64,000 nt of DNA from Linyphia triangularis (Eukaryota; Arthropoda; Arachnida; Araneae; Linyphiidae). Positions 1-9,105 of this stretch are shown piece after piece. The stretch spans positions 14,396,743 through 14,460,742 of the forward strand of contig OZ021727.1 in NCBI GenBank assembly GCA_963978545.1. The letters run 5' to 3'. The translations under genes and the position numbers were made by a program. Positions within the stretch are counted from its first letter, which is position 1. Each line of letters begins with the position of its first letter. Below the pieces are notes generated by a model, which was not told where the DNA came from, ran no database searches, and saw nothing but the letters and a program-made list of their open reading frames with translations.

Positions 1-2529
1 ATTGAAAATACACGGTGGGACCATGTTCTATGAATTATTGTTCAAAAAGTAAAATTTTCAAAATTTTTTCATTGTGTGGAAATTGAAGCTAGTATATAGT
101 AGAATCTCCAATTACAATTTTATAACACTCAGAAAATATTAATAGGTTCAAAATTTGGTCCCAAAAAGTGCACGATCGAAATTTTTCGTCTTTAATTATT
201 CCACAAGTTAATCATACGGAACACTTCAAATTTCTTCATTTTAGAATTCTTCCAAATTTTTTAGACCTAGGGTTATTGAAAAAATCACACGAGTTGATTT
301 CCAGAGGCAAATCGTCACATATTCGCAACAAAATTTAGAAAAGGAAAGCATTTGAGATTATTTCCCAAATTGAAAATACAAGGGGGGACAATGTTCAATG
401 AATTATTGTTAAAAAATGAACAATTTTCAAAATTTTATTTTACTCTGGAGAAATTGAAGCTTGTATACAGTAGAATCTCCAATTCCAATTTTATAACACT
501 AAAAAAATATTAATGTGTTCAAAAGTTGTCCCAAAAAGTGTAAGATCAAAATTTTTCGTTTTTAATTTTCCACATGTTAAACGTACAGAAAACTTCAAAT
601 TTCATCATTTTCGAATTCTTTCAATTTTTTTAGACCCAGGGTTATTGATAAAATCAAACGAGTCAAATTCCGGAGTCAAATTGTCACTTATTCGCAACCA
701 AAAATAAGAAAAGGAAAGCATTTGAGCCTATTTCCCCCATTGAAAATACACTGGGGGACGATGTTCAATGAATTATTGTTTAAAAAGTAAAATTTTCAAA
801 ATTTTTTCATTGTGGAGAAATTGAAGCTAGTATATAGCAGAAACTCCAATTCCAATTTTATAACACTCGGAAAATATTAAGTGGTTTAAAAGTTGGTCCC
901 AAAAAGTGCACGATTAAAATTTTTCGTCTTCAATTTTCCACATGTTAATCGTACGGAAAACTTCAAATTTTCTTCATTTTAGAATTCTTCCAATTTTTTT
1001 AGTCCTAGGGTTATTGAAAAAATCACCCGAGTTGATTTCCAGAGGCAAATCGTCACATATTCGCAACAAAATTTAGAAAAGGAAAGCATTTGAGCCTATT
1101 TCCCAAATTGAAAATACAAGGAGGGGCAATGTTCAATGAATTATTGTTCAAAAAGTAAAATTTTCAAATTTTTTTCATTGTGTAGAAATTGAAGCTAGTA
1201 TATAGTAGAATCTCCAATTACAATTTTATAACACTCAGAAAATATTAATAGGTTCAAAATTTGGTCCCAAAAAGTGCACGATCAAAATTTTTCGTCTTTA
1301 ATTTTCCACATATTAATCGTACGGAAAACTTCAAATGTCTTAATTTTCAAATTCTTTCAATTTTTTTAGACCCAATGATATTGAAAAATTCTCCCGAGTT
1401 GAATTCCAGAGTCAAATCGTCACATATTCGCAACCAAAATAAGAATTAAAGCATTTGAGCCTGTTGCCCAAATTGAAAATACACGGGGGGACGATGTTCA
1501 ATGAATTATTGTCCAAAAAGTAATATTTTCACATTTTTTTTACTATGAAAAAATTGAATCTAGTATATAGCAGAATTACCAATTCCAATTTTGTAACTCA
1601 GAAAATATTAAGTGGTTCAAAAATTGGTCCCAAAAAGTGCACGATCAAAATGTTTCGTCTTTAATTTTTCCACATGTTATTCGTACGGAAAACTTCAAAT
1701 TTCTTCATTTTAGAATTCTTTCAATTGTTTTAGACCCAGGGTTATTAATAAAATCACCCGAGTCAAATTCCGGAGTCAAATTGTCACATATTCGCAACCA
1801 AAAATAAGAAAAGGAAAGCATTTGAGCCTATTTCTCCCATTGAAAATAGACTAGGGGTCGATGTTCAATGAATTATTGTTCAAAAAGTAAAATTTTCAAA
1901 ATTTTTTCATTGTGGAGAAATTGAAGCTAGTATATAGTAAAATCTCTAATTATAATTTTATAACACTCAGAAAATATTAATAGGTTCAAAATTTGGTCCC
2001 AAAAAGTGCACGATCAAAGATTTTCGTCTTCAATTTTCCACATGTTAATCGTACGGAAAACATCAAATTTCTTCATTTTAGAATTCTTCCAATTTTTTGG
2101 ACCCACGGATTATTGAAAAAATCACCCGAATTGATTTCCGGAGGCAAATCGTAACATATTCGCAACAAAAATTAGAAAAGGAAAGCATTTGAGCCTATTT
2201 CCCAAATTGAAAATACACGGGGGGACAATGTTCAATGAATTCTTGTTCAAAAAGGAAAATTTTCAAATTTTTTTTACTATGAAAAAATTGAAGCTAGTAT
2301 ATAGTAGAATCTCCAATTACAATTTTATAACACTAAAAAAATATTAATGTGTTCAAAAGTTGTCCCAAAAAGTGTACGATCAAAATTTTTCGTTTTTAAT
2401 TTTCCACATGTTAAACGCACAGAAAACTTCAAATTTCATCATTTTCGAATTCTTTCAATTTTTTTAGACCCATTGTTATTGAAAAAATCACCCGACTCGA
2501 ATTCCGGAGTCCAATAGTCACATATTCAC
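1..2529 (+). repeat. 367-bp satellite array, left block (about 7 units)
   Basis: Tandem head-to-tail copies of an AT-rich unit. A conserved box (GGTCCCAAAAAGTGCACGA and variants) recurs at 157, 527, 895, 1263, 1627 and 1996, so spacing is about 363-370 bp. Other conserved parts are a CACATGTTAATCGTACGG box, an EcoRI site in TTAGAATTCTTCC, a CACATATTCGCAAC box, a G-run (ACACGGGGGGAC) and GAAGCTAGTATATAG. Units differ by substitutions and by alternative short cassettes. The block enters the window mid-unit and ends where Copia copy 1 is inserted. Short open frames recur in every unit but are not credible genes. No host gene is visible. Confidence 0.97.
2525..2529. other. Target-site duplication of Copia copy 1, left (TTCAC)
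   Basis: TTCAC directly precedes the LTR terminus TGTGGG and is repeated at 7313-7317 directly after the other LTR end. A 5-bp duplication is typical of Copia integrases. Confidence 0.93.
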
Positions 2530-2789
2530 TGTGGGATTTGACCACAATAACAGATGAATGAGAAGGCAATTCTTAGACGAAACTTATTTAATAAACACTT
2601 TAGGTAAAAACTAGAGAAAACATTTACGTGGGCGCCTACACATACTGACCCACGGATTATTTACACACCAACAGGAACGTAGTTTTAGAATCGAGTGTTG
2701 CCACAACAGTTTTTAACGTTTATATGTAATCAGTAGAATGTTCCATTACAAAATGGGGGTGAAGGGAAAATAGGCGTTGATTTACAACA
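2530..2789 (-). repeat. 3' LTR of Copia copy 1
   Basis: A 260-bp repeat that matches 7053-7312 with two substitutions: A against T near 2536, and A against C in the CCTACACATACTGAC context. On the element strand it begins TGTTGTAAATC and ends TCCCACA. It contains an ATTAAA-like polyadenylation candidate within TTATTAAATAAG (inference). Confidence 0.96.
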
Positions 2790-2790
2790 A

Positions 2791-2799
2791 TTCCCCTCT
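2791..2799 (-). other. Polypurine tract of Copia copy 1
   Basis: On the element strand AGAGGGGAA lies immediately upstream of the 3' LTR. Such a purine run is the usual plus-strand primer of LTR retrotransposons. The same run occurs at 43761-43769 in copy 2. Confidence 0.8.
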
Positions 2800-2861
2800 C
2801 AAGGGCTATTTTCTCAAACATGAAATATAAACATAAAAAAAACATTTCAAATTTGTAGCAA

Positions 2862-4161
2862 TTAAATATCAGATAAACCAATTAAGTTGCAACAGTTCTT
2901 GTGTTTAGGTACACTTAATCCTTTGGTCAACACATCTGCTGGCATATCACTTGAACACAAGTATTTGACATCAATATCACCATGCTCAAAAACTTCTCGA
3001 ACAAAATGGTATCTTATATCGATGTGCTTGGTTCGATTATGGAAAACCGGATTGTGCACAAGCTTCTGTGCTGATTGGTTATCAGACATAATAATGGTCG
3101 GAGAAGATACATAATTTGCAGACAGTTCAGAAAGAAATCTTCTAACGTACACAATCTCCTTTGAAATTTCGGAAAGTGCTATGTATTCCGATTCAGTTGT
3201 AGAAAGAGCAACCGATCGTTGTTTTCTGGATTCCCAGTTGATTAGTCCTCCGGATAATTGCAGTAGAAATCCGGTATATGACTTTCTATCGTTGTGATCA
3301 GATGCCCTGTCAGCATCGACGAACGCCTTGAGGGGTTCTCCAGTGCGTTTAAAAACTATTCCAAGGTTTTGGGTGCCTTTTAAGATATCGGAGTACTCTT
3401 TTGGCAGCTATCCAATGAGCTTTTCCTGGATTTTCGTTAAACTGACTCAAGAAATTCACTGCGTGCGTTATATCAGGCCTAGATGCCACAGAGAGGTACA
3501 TAAGGGAACCGAGAAGGGAGCGATAGGGGATATCATTCATATCATGTTTATCCTCTTCATTTTGAGGACACATGTCCTTCGTGAGCTTTTGACTACAGTC
3601 CATAGGGCATCCAACAGGCTTAGCATCCTGCATGTTAAATTTACGAAGAGTATCCTGAATATATTTGCTCTGTGACATTTCGATGCTATCTTGACATTGC
3701 TTGAATTCAATTCCAAGACAATAGTGCAATGGGCCTAGATCTTTCATTTTAAAAGATGCAGACAAATTATCTCTAATTTTTTCGTAGGAAGATATATTGG
3801 AAGATAAAACAATGAGGTCGTCAACGTAAACAATGATGATCACTTCTTCGGTGGAGGTTTTCAACTTGTAGATACATTGATCTGACACAAGAGGTTTGAA
3901 ATCTAAAGATTTTAGCTTTTCATCTAGTTTGTTGTACCAACGACGACCCGATTCTTTTAAACCGTATAGCGAACGTTTAAGTAAACAAACTTTGTCTCCT
4001 ACAGAAGTATCTTTGAAACCTTCAGGTAGTTCCATGAAAACAGTTTTTGTCAAATTTCCATTTATGTAGGCCATTACAAAATCCAATTGATGAGCTATAA
4101 GATGATTCTCAACTGCATGAGCTAAGACGGTTCGGATTGAACTCAGTCTTGCAACAGGGAA
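2862..4161 (-). pseudogene. Copia RT-RNase H region, frameshifted (copy 1)
   Basis: This is the C-terminal part of the Copia polyprotein: most of the reverse transcriptase (RVT_2 type) plus RNase H. It copies element RNA into DNA in virus-like particles. It enters in the -1 frame at the slippery heptamer (4161-4167), through PVARLSSIR. Visible motifs are the first catalytic Asp (LDFVMAYINGNL), SLYGLKESGRRWY and the YVDD active site. A one-base insertion (A-run AAAA against AAA in copy 2; plus-strand TTTT at 3378-3381) shifts the frame after RVLRYLK. The RNase H part then continues in another frame (ADRASD, STTESEY, SDNQSA, HIDIRYHFVRE) to the stop at 2862. There are no other breaks, so this is recent damage. 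RT product from this copy would lack RNase H. Confidence 0.93.
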
Positions 4162-6899
4162 AAATTTTCATCGAAATCACCAATGGTCTGTGCACATCCT
4201 AATGCGACGAGTCTAGCTTTTAATTTTTGTACAGTTCCATCTTGATTAAATTTGGTCTTCAAAACAAATTTCGAGGGTATCACCTTCTTATTTATCGGAC
4301 GATCAACAAGTTCCCAGGCATTTTCTTTTACTAACGAATAAAATTCTTCATTCATGGCGTCTATCCATCCATCAGCATTTTTGCTTTTTAGCGCTTCTGA
4401 CACGCTAGGAGAAATATCAGAGTCATCAAAATCAGCTGTGGTATTCGCGTAGTGAAATAGCTTTCGAGGGCGACCTCTGTGACCTGATCGGAGAAAATAT
4501 GGTCGGCCAGATTTGCGCTTTGGAATAGCATCACTGGTTGCGTAATCATTTTTTCCTTCGCTACTTGTTGCATCATATATATCGATGGTTACATCATCCT
4601 CTTCCAAAGGGCTCTCGTCTGCTATTGGCTGCGGTTGCAATGACGTATCCGACTGTGGATTTCTCGAAGGAGAAGACACCAGACCATTTGGTTCCATTTC
4701 TGTTGAAGATTCTTCGAAAGAAAAAAAATAATCTAGCTCTTTTTCCGAGTTATCACAAGGAGGGTTGAATTCTTTTATAAATTTCACATCGCGACTGACG
4801 ATTACCTTTCTTGTTTTTGGATCCCAGAAACGATAGGCTTTTACTCCGTCTGAATATCCAATAAATATAACCTCTTGTGACCTTGGATCGAATTTTGATT
4901 TTTGGCGTTTGTTTAAAACGAAGGCCTTTTGACCGAAGATTTTGAAGTATGCTGCAGTTGGCTTTCTGCCAAAAAATAACTCGAGTGGAGTTTTGTTTGC
5001 CATTATACTACGTGAAGGGCATCTGTTTCTTAGATGGGCGCTCGTTCGGACTGCTTCTGCCCAGAAAGTAGAATCCAAGTTTGCTTGAAAAAGTAAACAA
5101 CGTGCCATCTCAACGATTGATCTGTTCGCTCTTTCCGAGACACCATTTTGCTGTGGAGCGTATGGAGAGGAACGTTCTCTGCGTATTCCTTCTTGTATTA
5201 AAAATCTGTCGAATTCTTGACCTACATACTCCAAACCGTTATCCGTACGTAGAACTTTTATTTTCTTTCCAGTACGATTTTCGATGCAGGCTTTGTATTT
5301 AAGGAATGCGTCTTTTACTTCTTCCTTAGTTTTGAGGAAGAATATTTCTATGTAGCGACTTTTGTCGTCGATGAAAGTCACAAAATAGCGTGATCCTCCA
5401 AGTGATGGTATTTTCATCGGTCCACATACATCAGAATGCACTAGATCGAGTAAATCTGTACTAACAAATTTTGACTTCTTCGGATAAGGTGTAGCACTTT
5501 GTTTGCTTTGTAAACAGATTTTACAGTCCTTTAGGGAGTCACAGTTGTTGTTTTTGAAAGACAGTCCTCGTATCATTTCTTCTGATTTTAATTTCTTTAG
5601 GTCATTTTCATTTAAGTGGCCGAATTTTTTATGCCATATTTGAAATTCTGTTGCGACAGCTGCACTTTCTATGCTTGGTTCAATGTAGTATAAATCCCCA
5701 ATTCGTTTTGCACGCATCATAACAGATCCATTTTCTTCAATTACTTTTGCTTCATGAGCATCAAAAATTACAGAACGGTTGTTTCGTGTGCATTTTGAAG
5801 TTGATAATAAGTTCATTTTTAGTTCAGGAACACAGAGTACATTTTCAAGTCGAATTGTTTTGGTACCTTGCTCGTCGGGAACTGTTATTCTAACGGAACC
5901 TTTTCCAGTTATTTCTGCAGTTTTATCAACAGCTAATTTAATGAACGAATTCGCTTGTTTCTGGAACTCAAAGAACATATTTTCATCATTTACCATATGG
6001 GAACTGGATCCACTGTCAAACACAAAAGTGGTGTTAGTTTGGCTTGCTTTCATAGAAATTTCTGTGCAGATTGCTGTTGTCGCGCACTCGTTTCGTTGTG
6101 TCGAACATTTTCTTTCATCTTTTGAAGATGTTGTTCTGTTTTCTGCGATTTTCTTGAAACAGCTTTCGGTTTTATGGCCCCTCTTGGTACAGAATCCGCA
6201 AACGATGTTTCGAAATGGTTTATTACTCATTCTTTTATTTTGATTAGCTGCATTCCAGGAATTGTGCGGTTTCGCTTTTTGTTTATAGTTTCCTTTAGAT
6301 GAATAATATGCGTTTGGTGTATCCTGGCTTCCTTTTCCTTGTCGGGACTCGAATTCTTCCAACAGCTTTATTTTTAGAATATCAGGTTTCGGCAGTTCGT
6401 CTCTTGATTCGATTGCACACCGAAAATTTTCGAAACTATCCGGGATACTATATAACAATAGAATTGATAATAGATCGTCCTCAATCTCGATTTCCATCTC
6501 GGTCAGTTTGTCAACTGTGTCGAAGAACGAGTTTAGATGCGTGGACATATCCTCGGTAGTCATGCGTTTGAATAATAGCTGTTTTAGAAGCGTTGCTTTT
6601 TTAGCCGGACCTTTTGACTCGTAAACAGATTTTAACTTCATCCATACATCGTTTGAAGTTTTGCAATGTTTGACATGGCAAAGTTCACTGGGAGACATAG
6701 CTAAAATTATATCTGCTTTCGCCTTTTGATCATTTACAGTCCATTTTGTCAAGTTGACTTCAGTATCCATTGGTTTCGGTTCCGTGCCGGATGCATAAAT
6801 CCAATGGTCATTTTTGACCAATATGGCTTCCATTTGAAGTTTCCAGGTATCATAATTCTCCTTACCGAGTCTTTCGATGCTCATGGCGTTTGAAGACAT
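4143..6899 (-). CDS. Copia gag-protease-integrase polyprotein with truncated RT (copy 1)
   Basis: A 918-codon open frame. Start chosen: the Met of MSSNAMSIERLGKENYDTW, because copy 2 begins there and the 17 upstream codons look like leader. Domains: Copia-type gag at about residues 10-180; CCHC zinc knuckle C234-C247 (CX2CX4HX4C) that binds nucleic acid; aspartic protease DSG at 305-307; integrase HHCC finger H423, H428, C459, C462; integrase catalytic D490 (HSD), D553 (TDNG), E589 (NGVSERANR); then the N-terminal 65 or so residues of RVT_2 reverse transcriptase (from MNEEFYSLVKENAWELV). It ends ENFSLLQD-stop just after A AAT TTT. Usual Copia polyproteins continue through RT in the same frame. 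Copy 2 has the identical break. Products up to integrase look functional; the RT portion does not unless the ribosome shifts. Confidence 0.95.
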   Translation of the reverse strand: MSSNAMSIERLGKENYDTWKLQMEAILVKNDHWIYASGTEPKPMDTEVNLTKWTVNDQKAKADIILAMSPSELCHVKHCKTSNDVWMKLKSVYESKGPAKKATLLKQLLFKRMTTEDMSTHLNSFFDTVDKLTEMEIEIEDDLLSILLLYSIPDSFENFRCAIESRDELPKPDILKIKLLEEFESRQGKGSQDTPNAYYSSKGNYKQKAKPHNSWNAANQNKRMSNKPFRNIVCGFCTKRGHKTESCFKKIAENRTTSSKDERKCSTQRNECATTAICTEISMKASQTNTTFVFDSGSSSHMVNDENMFFEFQKQANSFIKLAVDKTAEITGKGSVRITVPDEQGTKTIRLENVLCVPELKMNLLSTSKCTRNNRSVIFDAHEAKVIEENGSVMMRAKRIGDLYYIEPSIESAAVATEFQIWHKKFGHLNENDLKKLKSEEMIRGLSFKNNNCDSLKDCKICLQSKQSATPYPKKSKFVSTDLLDLVHSDVCGPMKIPSLGGSRYFVTFIDDKSRYIEIFFLKTKEEVKDAFLKYKACIENRTGKKIKVLRTDNGLEYVGQEFDRFLIQEGIRRERSSPYAPQQNGVSERANRSIVEMARCLLFQANLDSTFWAEAVRTSAHLRNRCPSRSIMANKTPLELFFGRKPTAAYFKIFGQKAFVLNKRQKSKFDPRSQEVIFIGYSDGVKAYRFWDPKTRKVIVSRDVKFIKEFNPPCDNSEKELDYFFSFEESSTEMEPNGLVSSPSRNPQSDTSLQPQPIADESPLEEDDVTIDIYDATSSEGKNDYATSDAIPKRKSGRPYFLRSGHRGRPRKLFHYANTTADFDDSDISPSVSEALKSKNADGWIDAMNEEFYSLVKENAWELVDRPINKKVIPSKFVLKTKFNQDGTVQKLKARLVALGCAQTIGDFDENFSLLQD
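4161..4167 (-). promoter_or_regulatory. Possible -1 frameshift site in RT (copy 1)
   Basis: On the element strand the in-frame heptamer A AAT TTT (pattern X XXY YYZ) is followed by TCC and, five codons later, a TGA. A -1 shift on this heptamer joins ENF exactly to FPVARLSSIR, the expected RT sequence. The alternative is a fixed deletion of one C from an ancestral CCCC run. Function as a recoding site is unproven. Confidence 0.4.
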
Positions 6900-7020
6900 T
6901 TTTTCGGTAGATATGAATGCTGAATTGGTATGCAGGAACGAAACTTTCAAAATGGCTGCCCGTTGGTTTAACGGTGCACGTTGTTAGGCTTAGCTTCACC
7001 TAGTACTACCTTCAATCTTT
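6900..7020 (-). other. Copia copy 1 leader between primer site and gag start
   Basis: About 120 bp of untranslated leader. No feature is recognised apart from an ATG 17 codons upstream of the chosen gag start, in the same frame. Confidence 0.7.
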
Positions 7021-7050
7021 GCGCAGTGGAAGCGTGCTGGGCCCATAACC
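7021..7050 (-). other. Primer-binding site, initiator tRNA-Met 5' half (copy 1)
   Basis: The plus strand here reads like the 5' half of a eukaryotic initiator tRNA-Met, from about nucleotide 10 through the CAU anticodon to about nucleotide 40 (GCGCAGTGGAAGCG ... GGGCCCATAACC). On the element strand it is therefore a 30-nt complement of that tRNA, two bases inside the 5' LTR. Drosophila copia is known to be primed by a cleaved half of the same tRNA, but with a shorter match. It is not a tRNA gene: the 3' half and acceptor stem are absent. Confidence 0.88.
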
Positions 7051-7052
7051 AT

Positions 7053-7312
7053 TGTGGGTTTTGACCACAATAACAGATGAATGAGAAGGCAATTCTTAGA
7101 CGAAACTTATTTAATAAACACTTTAGGTAAAAACTAGAGAAAACATTTACGTGGGCGCCTACACCTACTGACCCACGGATTATTTACACACCAACAGGAA
7201 CGTAGTTTTAGAATCGAGTGTTGCCACAACAGTTTTTAACGTTTATATGTAATCAGTAGAATGTTCCATTACAAAATGGGGGTGAAGGGAAAATAGGCGT
7301 TGATTTACAACA
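7053..7312 (-). repeat. 5' LTR of Copia copy 1
   Basis: A 260-bp LTR with TG...CA termini on the element strand, nearly identical to 2530-2789. As the upstream LTR it should carry the promoter. Confidence 0.96.
7242..7247 (-). promoter_or_regulatory. TATA-like box in 5' LTR (copy 1)
   Basis: TATAAA on the element strand (context ACATATAAACG) about 65 bp into the LTR. It is a plausible core promoter, suggested by motif only. Confidence 0.35.
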
Positions 7313-7317
7313 TTCAC
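7313..7317. other. Target-site duplication of Copia copy 1, right (TTCAC)
   Basis: Exact match of 2525-2529. The satellite resumes in phase (TTCACAACCAAAAATAAG) straight after the LTR. Confidence 0.93.
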
Positions 7318-7885
7318 AACCAAAAATAAGAAAAGGAAAGCATTTGAGCCTATATCCCCTATTGAAAATACACGGGGGGACAATGTTAAATGAATTATTG
7401 TTCAAAAAGTAAAATTTTCAAAATTTTTTCATTGTGTAGAAATTGAAGCTAGTATATAGTAGAATCTCCAATTACAATTTTATAACACTCAGAAAATATT
7501 AAGAGGTTCAAAATTTGGTCCCAAAAAGTGCACGATCAAAATTTTTCGTCTTCAATTTTCCACATGTTAATCATTAGTAAAACTTCAAATTTCTTCATTT
7601 TAGAATTCTTCCAAATTTTTTAGACACAGGGTTATTAAAAGATTCACCCGAGTTGAATTCCAGAGTCAAATCGTCACATATTTGCCACAAAAATAAGAAA
7701 AGGAAAGCATTTGAGCCTATTTCCCACATTGAAAATACACGGGGGGACGTTGTTCAATGAATTATTGTTAAAAAAGGAAAATTTTCAAAATTTTTTTATT
7801 GTAGAGAAATTGAAGCTAGTATATAGTAAAATCTCCAATTACAATTTTATAACACTCAGAAAATATTAATAGGTTCAAAATTTGG

Positions 7886-8640
7886 TCCCAAAAAGTGCAC
7901 GATCAAAATTTTTCGTCTTCAATTTTCCACATGTTAATCGTACGGAAAACATCAAATTTCTTCATTTTAGAATTCTTCCAATTTTTTTAGACCCACGGAT
8001 TATTGAAAAAATCATCCGAATTGATTTCCGGAGGCAAATCGTCACATATTCGCAACAAAAATTAGAAAAGGAAAGCATTTGAGCCTATTTCCCAAATTGA
8101 AAATACACGGAGGGACAATGTTCAATGAATTCTTGTTCAAAAAGGAAAATTTTCAAATTTTTTTTACTATGAAAAAATTGAAGCTAGTATATAGTAGAAT
8201 CTCCAATTACAATTTTATAACACTAAAAAAATATTAATGTGTTCAAAAGTTGTCCCAAAAAGTGTACGATCAAAATTTTTCGTTTTTAATTTTCCACATG
8301 TTAAACGTACAGAAAACTTCAAATTTCATCATTTTCGAATTCTTTCAATTTTTTTAGACCCATTGTTATTGAAAAAATCACTCGACTCGAATTCCGGAGT
8401 CCAATAGTCACATATTCACAACCAAAAATAAGAAAAGGAAAGCATTTGAGCCTATATCCCCTATTGAAAATACACGGGGGGACAATGTTAAATGAATTAT
8501 TGTTCAAAAAGTAAAATTTTCAAAATTTTTTCATTGTGTAGAAATTGAAGCTAGTATATAGTAGAATCTCCAATTACAATTTTATAACACTCAGAAAATA
8601 TTAAGAGGTTCAAAATTTGGTCCCAAAAAGTGCACGATCA
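7886..8640 (+). repeat. Two-unit block duplicated at a 3-unit offset from the Copia 1 target
   Basis: This stretch closely matches 1996-2529 joined to 7318 onward. Shared features are the CCCATTGTTATTG cassette, ACTCGAATTCCGGAGTCCAATAG and TATTCACAACC. Removing the Copia element, the offset is about 1,102 bp, or three units. It is an uninterrupted paralogue of the Copia 1 target; the equivalent TTCAC is at 8415-8419. Confidence 0.8.
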
Positions 8641-8987
8641 AAATTTTTCGTCTTCAATTTTCCACATGTTATTCGTACGGAAAACATCAAATTTCTTCAT
8701 TTTAGAAATCTTCCAATTTTTTCAGACCCACAGATTATTGAAAAATTCCACCGAGTAGAATTCCGCAGTCAAATCGTCACATATTCGCAACCAAAATAAG
8801 AAAAGGAAAGCATTTGAGCCTATTTCAAAAATTGAAAATACACTGGGGGACGATGTTCAATGAATTATTGTTCAAAAAGTAAAATTTCCAAAATTTTTTC
8901 ATTGTGGAGAAATTGAAGCTAGTATATAGTAAAATCTCCAATTACAATTTTATAATAATCAGAAAATATTAATGTGTTCAAAAATTG

Positions 8988-9105
8988 GTCCCAAAAAGTG
9001 CACGATCAAAAATTTTCGTCTTTAATTTTCCACATGTTAAACGTACAGAAAACTTCAAATTTCATCATTTTCGAATTCTTTCAATTTTTTTAGACCCATT
9101 GTTAT
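8988..9105 (+). repeat. Truncated satellite unit (about 260 bp deleted)
   Basis: From the GGTCCC box at 8988 the unit runs normally to TTAGACCCATTGTTAT, then jumps straight to GCACGATCAAAA of the next unit at 9106. The box-to-box interval is about 106 bp instead of 367, so about 261 bp are missing. The next unit (box at 9459) is normal length. Confidence 0.85.

Larger units (their letters stand above)
2530..7312 (-). mobile_element. Copia/Ty1-type LTR retrotransposon, copy 1
   Basis: A 4,783-bp element on the minus strand. It has two 260-bp LTRs with TG...CA ends, a primer-binding site next to the 5' LTR, a polypurine tract next to the 3' LTR and a 5-bp target duplication. The coding order gag, protease, integrase, RT, RNase H (integrase before RT) defines Copia rather than Gypsy. 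The LTRs differ at only two positions, so insertion was recent. The gag-protease-integrase frame is open, but RT is out of frame at 4161-4167 (shared with copy 2) and a private one-base insertion at about 3378-3381 breaks the RT/RNase H region. It is probably not autonomous as it stands. It sits inside a satellite unit without disturbing the array on either side. Confidence 0.97.

Noticed and set aside
5779..6243. 154-codon open frame opposite the Copia gag-protease region
   Set aside because: It is the antisense shadow of the gag-protease frame and appears identically opposite copy 2.
7021..7050. Initiator tRNA-Met gene
   Set aside because: Only about nucleotides 10-40 are present. It sits just inside an LTR in both Copia copies, so it is a primer-binding site.
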